IMG/VR virus record: IMGVR_UViG_3300046001_003196 | Location: 1 to 37,062 of that record | Source of the DNA: a virus | Strand: one strand, 5' to 3' | DNA: 37,062 nucleotides | Part shown: piece by piece, positions 24,401-30,483 of the stretch | Layout: each line of letters starts with the position of its first letter | Numbering within the stretch: position 1 is the first letter of the stretch | Notes under the pieces: generated by a model | The model's input: the letters and a program-made list of their open reading frames with translations, nothing else | Databases searched by the model: none | Told to the model about the DNA's origin: nothing | Made by a program: the position numbers and the translations under genes

Positions 24401-25974
24401 TTGAAAAAATACAAAATAAAGAAAAAGAACTTCAGGATTTAGTTTTTTCTAAAAAGATTACTGAAAAAGAATATTTAGAAGGAGTACCATTATATGAAAA
24501 AGAATTAGCAAAAGAATTAGGACTTGAAAATAAGTTAGGTAGTGGAAATTATGGAAAGGTATTTGAATCACCAAATGACGCATCTAAAGTAATAAAATTA
24601 GGAAATCCTATGTCAGCTGGAGGAACAGGTGCTTCAAATTGGACACCTGAACTTATAGAAAAATTAAAGTCTATAAAACAAAATGCAAATATTGCTGTTC
24701 CAGAACAAGTAGAATATTTTGAAATACCTTCTTTGTATCAAGGATATGGACCAAAGACAAAAGAAGTTATGACTATGCCTAATTTAAATCAAGTAGCTGC
24801 TGAAAATTTAAACTTAAATAAAAGAGATAGATATGCTTTATTTTTAAAACAAGCAAGACAACTTAGAGATCAAGGCATTCAACTAGATGTTAAAAATATT
24901 GAAAATTTTAAGTTTAATAAAGATAAAGGTGTTTTTGATATTTATGATATAAATCCAGGATATATTTCTAATCCTGGTTACTATATGCAAGATGTGGTAA
25001 ATAAAACAAGAGGTCCTTTATTTGAAAACATGCAATTTAAACAAGGAGGAATCATTAAAGATGATAGGGGGCAATGGGATCACCCAGGAGAGATAACAGA
25101 AATAAATTCTCCATATATAACAATGCAAGGAGTTCCTTATCCTGTTCTTGGTATATCAGATACAGGAGATACAAAACTAATGAAGCCAGGAAAGAACTAT
25201 AAGTTTAAAGGAAAGAAGGTTACAGAGTTTCCTATGGCTCAAAATGGAATAAAAACATTTTATAATGATTATATTAACTCTCCAAAGTATAAAGAAAGAT
25301 TAGAGTTACAAAATTATAATAATCCTGATAAAGTAGTATCTGATAGAAGTAAACATTTAATGAAAACAAAATTAAATACTATCAAAGATACAGGAGGATT
25401 TACAGCAAATAACACAGGATCATATTATACTCCTGAAACAAATACAGTTGATTATGATGAATTTGATTTAAAACTTTATCCAGGATCAACTTCTGAAGAT
25501 ATTAAAACTCATGAGTTATCACATGCAGTAAGTGCATTATCTCCAAGAAATAAAAGTAATTTAACTTTAAATAAAAATGAAGTAACTGAAATTAACTCAA
25601 GAAATAAAAATAAACAGGAACATGAAAAAGATCCAGAGGAAGCTAAAGCAGATATGGATGTACTTCGTTATCATTTAAAAAAAGATAAATTATATGATAC
25701 TGGTAAAGAAGAATTTACACCAGAATTATATAATGCAGCAAAGAAAAAATATAAAAATAACCAAACTATAAAAAGATTTTTTAATAGATTTTCAGATAAA
25801 GATGCTATTTATTTAATGAATAGCATTGCTCAACTTAATGATAAAGATGAGTATGTGCCTATGGCTAAGAATGGATTAAGACAAGAACAAAAAGGTTTGG
25901 TAAACTTGGATAATCTCCTTAATTTTACAAACTATAATACCCAACAACCAGGAGGCTGGTTAGATACTTTATAA
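21403..25974 (+). CDS. Giant cargo protein with zinc ribbon, kinase-like and metallopeptidase-like regions
   Basis: 1523 residues, beginning in a TAATG overlap. Residues 7-29 form a zinc ribbon (CTCGW...CHECG). A Gly-loop GSGNYGKV (1046-1053), K1065, D1162-V-K1164 with N1168, and Y-D1182-I-N-P-G match the order of protein-kinase elements, though the spacing of N1168 is one residue longer than usual. Near the C-terminus H1370-E-L-S-H1374 is an HExxH zinc motif, and E1412 or E1413 in DPEEAKAD could be the third ligand. P-M-A-Q-x-G-like motifs recur at 97, 429, 529, 711, 1277 and 1486, and GGWLD recurs at about 41, 736 and 1517. It is probably an internal, ejected multi-domain (polyvalent) protein acting on host targets; substrates are unknown. 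Confidence 0.65.
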   Translation: MTGKVKCTCGWSWNKSDSSKKDMYICHECGRDNSNNMRNGGWLDSYADGGTMQEHQENYNDYKVSAPEGFQGTGYSNVGRDYSPAWGGQFEDGGEIPMAQKGKKLKPITTNDPADPRLHKYLDSLNLYKGYELSKKYNKQGEYSFPNAPKGKVKYSKSNTLPHKSYEEYLKFSNEYDKRFKKAYDKGGMNAVNADSFLSSKQGRQTSFSKKEDLYKYDPAAKALIDQYEKLSFKEPVETGYWKTPDLYHPTIRDIGSYYKGAFNPIFKKPNQEVIYSGNPKDVEKLRQKPYIAGVTNPKIQKQVILQKPIQAIENNLQPIGIQNDFNIEADVPQIRPQAIMPKSFDITSQRQTMSGPSDYYNYNQQGLSIEQALEAKRAADAYNQSIQDKYGNSKNPEAQERLKQLMQDVELTPNYQMGGSVYPVNYVPQAQDGENLNTPENWEKSIRNIEHQIGNPNEWSIDGYRQLQKQVNEYKFWRENTPEGKAVYDSHNESNEYVVPLPDHLKMYKPLNMLEEVTPNYKKVGVVPQAQGGYRMGTYFDEDAREIEPNMMEETYDDYRTAMEGMMKSKMATQATLGNKSAQRMMSSNPSKYIFTGNERFSDGSQAEGAGAYGTHYMSNRDNYVYPNLQDNGEGILNFIPNASPSDREAMRFENADEADYFANHYKEVAPMMKANKMQMGGSMPGAVGFTYARTKGIPSEGPYAKKTLPSAQNGGEMRYYQNGLDWKPKGMKDGGWLDGYDKAEEGEKIKIKERPTETVSESTGIGQNMKIKLNKNVKHTLGEIKKGNNIVKKRGNYVVTANNKVLIPVNRKGQQQQYVPYKQLDPKEKLNQEEINKIANYKEALDKENLGIGSRPLIYLESPEKILGDIGIPGMETSEDDRLRAAQLYNHPDNANMSMLDVMSDSFNYGVRKVPGAALNTALAMIGNPNAGPLRVIGEAMNPLPTPLPGRGMKINAGDDVARMAKQADNVQDTYGLIKEKNNPLQFDSEINWGKEYFEKIQNKEKELQDLVFSKKITEKEYLEGVPLYEKELAKELGLENKLGSGNYGKVFESPNDASKVIKLGNPMSAGGTGASNWTPELIEKLKSIKQNANIAVPEQVEYFEIPSLYQGYGPKTKEVMTMPNLNQVAAENLNLNKRDRYALFLKQARQLRDQGIQLDVKNIENFKFNKDKGVFDIYDINPGYISNPGYYMQDVVNKTRGPLFENMQFKQGGIIKDDRGQWDHPGEITEINSPYITMQGVPYPVLGISDTGDTKLMKPGKNYKFKGKKVTEFPMAQNGIKTFYNDYINSPKYKERLELQNYNNPDKVVSDRSKHLMKTKLNTIKDTGGFTANNTGSYYTPETNTVDYDEFDLKLYPGSTSEDIKTHELSHAVSALSPRNKSNLTLNKNEVTEINSRNKNKQEHEKDPEEAKADMDVLRYHLKKDKLYDTGKEEFTPELYNAAKKKYKNNQTIKRFFNRFSDKDAIYLMNSIAQLNDKDEYVPMAKNGLRQEQKGLVNLDNLLNFTNYNTQQPGGWLDTL

Positions 25975-25976
25975 TT

Positions 25977-28900
25977 ATGAAAGCACAATTTTTAAAAATC
26001 GCTAAATGTAAGGATGAAAAATCCTTCTACAAAAAGTACCCTACTCAGGAAGCTTTTTTCAAAGCTCACCCTGAAGCTAGATCTATTAAGAAAGCTGAAA
26101 TAGGAGCTTACATAGGAGGTGATACTATGGCTAATGCTGAACCAATTAGCTATCAAACGTATTATGATGATGCTGATAAATTAATCACTGGATTTACAGA
26201 AAAAGAAAGACAAGAAGCTACTTATAAAGAACAAGAGTTAAAAGCAAATAAAGCTAGTTCTTCTGGTATGGAAAAACTTCTAGGGATGATTGGTGGAGGT
26301 GCTCCTGGTGGTGAAGAAGAAGGTGGCATGCCTGATATGGGTATGGGTAGAAATGGAAAATATATTCCTAGAGCATATGGTGGTGAAGAAGTACCAGGTG
26401 GCTACAGTGGTGGATATTATCCACCTCCAATAGATGCAAGTCTTGAGGGATCTCCTGGGTATCAATACCAACAAGCACACGATGCTCCAAGTGGTGGTGG
26501 TGGTGCAGGATTTCTTAATAATGCATTAAAAGCTGTTCCTATTGTAGGAGGTCTTATAAGTGGAATACAAGGATTAAAAGCTGAGAAAGAAGCAGCTAAA
26601 GCAGCTAAACAACAAAAAACAGTAAGTGGTTTACAATTAACAGCTTCTGCTACTAGACCTGAACAAATACAAAGAAGATATGTACGTCCTGAAGATGTGT
26701 CTATTCAACCAAATCAAATGTTTCCTACATATGGTGTAGGAACAAATGTTCTTGCTAGAGATGGTGAAATAATTAGAAGAGCACAATCAGGAACATCAGA
26801 AGCAGGTTCTGTTGACATTGCTCCAGAAATTCCTGGAGGTATGATGGGAAGAGCACCAATGATTCCTGAAGTTGATGCTTTAATGCCTATTAAAGAAAAA
26901 CCATCAAATTTTGATTCTAAATCTGCTAGAGATAACTGGGTTCAAAAAACAGGACTTCCATGGAGTGAAGCTAAAAGACTTGGATATACAAATGGTTCTG
27001 CAAAAGATAATACAAAACTATTAAGTGAGTTAAATGATCCTAGGTTTAAAAAAGAAAATCTAAGAAGAGAAGCTCCTAAAAGTAAATCTCAAGGACGTAC
27101 ACCTGTACAACATACAGATACACCTACAGGAAGGTTGACACCTATTAAAAAACCATTAACTATGGATGAGTATTTTAAAGGTAAACCTAAATATAAACCA
27201 TCAAAAAGTAACATAGGTGTTCCTGATGAAGGAAATATGGTTACTAGAATTGGAGAACGTTTAGCTAATCCTTTGCAAACATTTGCTAATTATGCTAAAT
27301 ATAGAGAACTACCTCCTGAAGGATTTTCTAAATATAGTAAAAATGCTTTTGATCAAGTGTTGGCACTTAGAAATCCTGCATACTGGGCAAATGCTGTAGG
27401 CAATGCTTCAGACTATGCAAGTGAAGAAGAATACAAAAAAGCAGTAATAGAAGCTGCAGAGGCATTACCTGCATTAGGAAAACTTAAATATACTAAATAT
27501 ATACCATATGAAAAAGGACTTCCTGCAGCAAGAGAGTTTGTTAGGAGAGCTGGTTATTTAGGAGAAGGTGCTAAAAGAATAGGTACTGGAGCTGCTAAAC
27601 AATTACCTGGAAACGCTGCAAAACAAATAGGACCAGGATATGTTCCTAATTTTACAATGTATCGAAGTGGTGGAGAAATACAAAACACATATGCTCCAGG
27701 TTATTTATATGACAATCTTGGTTATGAACCATTAAATGATTCTAATGTAAAACAATATTATAGAGGTGGAGATATTCCTAAAGCTCAAGGTGGGTTTAGT
27801 AATTACATGAATAGCTTGAGTGGAGGAGGAAGTGGTTTCTCTGGAGCAGGTGAAGCAGGAAGCACTCCTTGGGGAGCAATTGGTTCAACTGCAGCAGGGA
27901 TGACAGGTGAAACAAATGCTGGTGGTAATATTGGTGGTACAGTTGGTGGAGCTTTAGGGAGTGCTTTTGGACCAGCAGGTAATGCAGTTGGAACTTTTGT
28001 TGGCACTATAGCAGGAAATGCACTTGATCCATATGCAAAAGCAATTAAAAGAGACACAGCTGCAACAAAAAGAAATATTGAAAATATAGCATATAATAAA
28101 ATGGCTCCTGGTTTAATAGCTCCATATCAAGCACATGCAAGAAATGGTAGAAACATTGCTAACTACGAAGAAGGTGGATATATGAATCCTGAATATAACC
28201 CACAAGTTATAGCTTCTTTTGGTGGTCTTAGTGAACAAGAAGTATATGACTATGCTCATGATGGAATGCAATCATTAAGAGCAGGAGGTCACATTAGAGG
28301 AGAGTATACACCTATTAGTAATAGAGGTATGGAACAATATGCTATGGGTGGTGAAGTTAAAACTACATGGGGGGGACATGCTGAAACTATTTCACATAAT
28401 CCATATATGCCAGGTACTGGTGAAACTATTATGTTTAGAGGAAAATCACATGATGAATCTGATGGTAATGGTAACACAGGTATAGGTGTTAAATATGGCA
28501 AAGGTGCAAAAGATAGTTATACAGACTATGCTGAATATGGAACTCAAGAAGCTGATGCTGATGTAGAAGTGGAAAGAGGAGAACCAGCTGCAGAGTTACA
28601 AGATGCTAATGGTGAAAAGAATTTAACAGTATATGGTAATTTAAAAATACCAAATCAATATATAGACTTATTAGGAGATCCTAATGCCAAGGGTAAGAAG
28701 TTTAAAAACTATGTTAATGATTTATCTAAAATAGAAGCTAAACAAAATAAAATTGTAGAGTCTTCTACAAATAAACTTAATGCATTGAACCCACAAACTC
28801 AGTTTGATAAATTAAAATTAACTTCATTACAGGCTAGTATAGAAGGAGCTAATATGAAACTTAAGGATATAGCTAGTAAGAAAATGAATGCAGCTTATTT

Positions 28901-30371
28901 ACAAAATGCCATTAATGATACAGCAGAAGAAAATGGTTTAGTTGCTGATGATCTTGCAAGAGGTAGAGTGAAAGTTGATAAAGAAGCTTTACAAGAATAT
29001 GCTGAGTATGGTAAGACAATCAAAAAAGCTGAAACAGGAACAACAATAGATAATGAAGGTAAAAAAATTACAAAAGCTGAAAGACAAAGATTGCTTAAAT
29101 CAGGAGAGTATAAAGTAGATCCATCCAATCCTAAAAATATTTATAGAGTAAAATCTAAAAGTGCTACAAGTGAACAAAAGAAATCTGCAAGTGCTTTAGG
29201 GTATATTCCTAAAGGACAAAGTGTAGATCCTACTACTGGATTATCAAATAAAATTACAAAAAAAGAATTTGAAGATTTTAAAAACAATAATAAATGGTAT
29301 GATTGGAGTAAGTTTGATGCAAAAGATCCAAACGCTGTAAATGATGCTGCAAATAAATTTAATGAAAAAGCAAAAGAAATAGGTTCAGATGCAAGAATAT
29401 TACCAGACAAAGATGGTAAGGTTACAATTGTAGGTCAGCAATATATAAGTGGAAAGTTGGAAGATGCTAAACAAGAAACTCCAGGTTCTACTGAAGCAGA
29501 TTATTTAGAAGTAGAAGATGAAGATAAAGTATATGATGTAAATGCTCAAAAAAGAAATCCTTGGTTAGATCTTGCAGGACAAGTACTTCCATTCTTTAGA
29601 CCTACAGATCAAGAAGGACTAGACTATGATCAATTAATGGGAGAGATGTATGCTTTGTCTAGTAATCAATTAGAGCCTGTACAAGCACAAGGATATCAAC
29701 CTGACCTTGCTACACCATATGATATTTCATATCAAGATCAATTAAATGCAAATCAAGCTGATTATAATGCTACACAAAAAATGGTTGGATATAATCCTGC
29801 TGCACAATCAATATTAAATGCTCAGAAATATGCAGCTAATACAGGAGTGCTAGGAGAACAGTTCAGAGCTAATCAAGCAATGAAGATGGGTGTATATGAT
29901 CAAAACAGACAAACATTAAATGATGCTAAGCTTAAAAACTTATCAATATTTGATCAACAATATACAAGACAAGAGCAAGCTAAGAGCAATACAAAAGCTG
30001 TAACACAAGCTGCATTGAATTCTATTTCTGATAAGTATGCTAAGAACAAACTTGAGAACAGAGAGCTTGGTATATATGAGAACTTATACAACTACAGATA
30101 TGATCCATCAGGAAGAGCTATAAACATGAACGCTCCTTGGCAAGCTAATATTCCTAATATGTATAATAAAGGCAATCAAACTGCTAACATGCGTGAGGTA
30201 TATGATAAACAAGGAAACTTTTTAAGATATGAACCTATTGGACAAACTCAAACAACCACTGATGATACACTAGATGCTGCAGGTAGAACTACTGGAATTG
30301 GTGATAAAAAGAATGGTGGTAAAATAAAATATAAAAATGGTTCAATTGTAAGCTCATACAAAAATTTATAA
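25977..30371 (+). CDS. Giant internal virion protein with glycine-zipper segment
   Basis: 1464 residues. The N-terminus (KDEKSFYKKYPTQEAFFKA, about 13-31) is a conserved opening in Bacteroidota phage internal proteins. Residues about 630-685 form a Gly/Ala-zipper-like hydrophobic stretch (AIGSTAAGMTGET; GGNIGGTVGGALGSAFG) able to pack in a membrane. A conserved section around 807-870 has GTGETIMFRGKSHDE and VEVERGEPA. Motifs PKAQGG (601-606), RRAQSG (about 269) and KKAETG (about 1015) resemble those in the preceding gene. The C-terminal part (about 1220-1420), with 'EMYALSSNQLEPVQAQGYQP' and 'NRELGIYENLYNYRYDP', is Gln/Asn-rich and helical and shared widely in this protein type. It may form or travel through the DNA ejection channel. 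It starts 2 bases after the previous stop. Confidence 0.65.
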   Translation: MKAQFLKIAKCKDEKSFYKKYPTQEAFFKAHPEARSIKKAEIGAYIGGDTMANAEPISYQTYYDDADKLITGFTEKERQEATYKEQELKANKASSSGMEKLLGMIGGGAPGGEEEGGMPDMGMGRNGKYIPRAYGGEEVPGGYSGGYYPPPIDASLEGSPGYQYQQAHDAPSGGGGAGFLNNALKAVPIVGGLISGIQGLKAEKEAAKAAKQQKTVSGLQLTASATRPEQIQRRYVRPEDVSIQPNQMFPTYGVGTNVLARDGEIIRRAQSGTSEAGSVDIAPEIPGGMMGRAPMIPEVDALMPIKEKPSNFDSKSARDNWVQKTGLPWSEAKRLGYTNGSAKDNTKLLSELNDPRFKKENLRREAPKSKSQGRTPVQHTDTPTGRLTPIKKPLTMDEYFKGKPKYKPSKSNIGVPDEGNMVTRIGERLANPLQTFANYAKYRELPPEGFSKYSKNAFDQVLALRNPAYWANAVGNASDYASEEEYKKAVIEAAEALPALGKLKYTKYIPYEKGLPAAREFVRRAGYLGEGAKRIGTGAAKQLPGNAAKQIGPGYVPNFTMYRSGGEIQNTYAPGYLYDNLGYEPLNDSNVKQYYRGGDIPKAQGGFSNYMNSLSGGGSGFSGAGEAGSTPWGAIGSTAAGMTGETNAGGNIGGTVGGALGSAFGPAGNAVGTFVGTIAGNALDPYAKAIKRDTAATKRNIENIAYNKMAPGLIAPYQAHARNGRNIANYEEGGYMNPEYNPQVIASFGGLSEQEVYDYAHDGMQSLRAGGHIRGEYTPISNRGMEQYAMGGEVKTTWGGHAETISHNPYMPGTGETIMFRGKSHDESDGNGNTGIGVKYGKGAKDSYTDYAEYGTQEADADVEVERGEPAAELQDANGEKNLTVYGNLKIPNQYIDLLGDPNAKGKKFKNYVNDLSKIEAKQNKIVESSTNKLNALNPQTQFDKLKLTSLQASIEGANMKLKDIASKKMNAAYLQNAINDTAEENGLVADDLARGRVKVDKEALQEYAEYGKTIKKAETGTTIDNEGKKITKAERQRLLKSGEYKVDPSNPKNIYRVKSKSATSEQKKSASALGYIPKGQSVDPTTGLSNKITKKEFEDFKNNNKWYDWSKFDAKDPNAVNDAANKFNEKAKEIGSDARILPDKDGKVTIVGQQYISGKLEDAKQETPGSTEADYLEVEDEDKVYDVNAQKRNPWLDLAGQVLPFFRPTDQEGLDYDQLMGEMYALSSNQLEPVQAQGYQPDLATPYDISYQDQLNANQADYNATQKMVGYNPAAQSILNAQKYAANTGVLGEQFRANQAMKMGVYDQNRQTLNDAKLKNLSIFDQQYTRQEQAKSNTKAVTQAALNSISDKYAKNKLENRELGIYENLYNYRYDPSGRAINMNAPWQANIPNMYNKGNQTANMREVYDKQGNFLRYEPIGQTQTTTDDTLDAAGRTTGIGDKKNGGKIKYKNGSIVSSYKNL

Positions 30372-30393
30372 CTATTTTAATTATAAAGAATTA
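30365..30393 (+). repeat. 29-nt palindromic boundary repeat, copy 2
   Basis: Identical to 10942-10970 at 28 of 29 bases; the single difference (A for G) places a mismatch in the inverted repeat. It overlaps the final codons and stop of the preceding gene (TAA 30369-30371). Confidence 0.7.
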
Positions 30394-30430
30394 CCAATAT
30401 TTATTACAAGTATTGGTAGTTCTAATTTTT
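30392..30430 (+). terminator. Weak terminator-like hairpin
   Basis: TACCAATA (30392-30399) pairs TATTGGTA (30411-30418) around an 11-base loop, and a T-run lies further along (30426-30431). The stem is AT-rich and the T-run is spaced by several bases, so termination is likely weak. Its right arm overlaps the promoter -33 region. Confidence 0.4.
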
Positions 30431-30443
30431 TCTATTAAATTTG
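30413..30443 (+). promoter_or_regulatory. Good match to Bacteroidota promoter before the 943-residue gene
   Basis: TTG (30413-30415), 20 bases, then TAAATTTG (30436-30443), an exact TAnnTTTG -7 box. Transcription would start near 30450, about 35 bases before the ATG at 30484. This is the clearest host-type promoter in the window. Confidence 0.6.
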
Positions 30444-30448
30444 CTAAT

Positions 30449-30466
30449 CACATGTGACACACATGT
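30449..30466 (+). promoter_or_regulatory. Operator-like CACATGT repeats at the predicted start site
   Basis: CACATGTG (30449-30456) is a perfect 8-base palindrome, and CACATGT recurs at 30460-30466, an 11-base step, about one helical turn. It lies on the predicted transcription start, where a repressor or processing factor could act. Confidence 0.4.
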
Positions 30467-30483
30467 AACAAAATAAAAAGCTC

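Noticed and set aside
28289-29410. Minus-strand open frames inside the 1464-residue gene
   Set aside because: They lie fully within a long, family-like gene on the plus strand and look like chance frames; no minus-strand promoter is seen.
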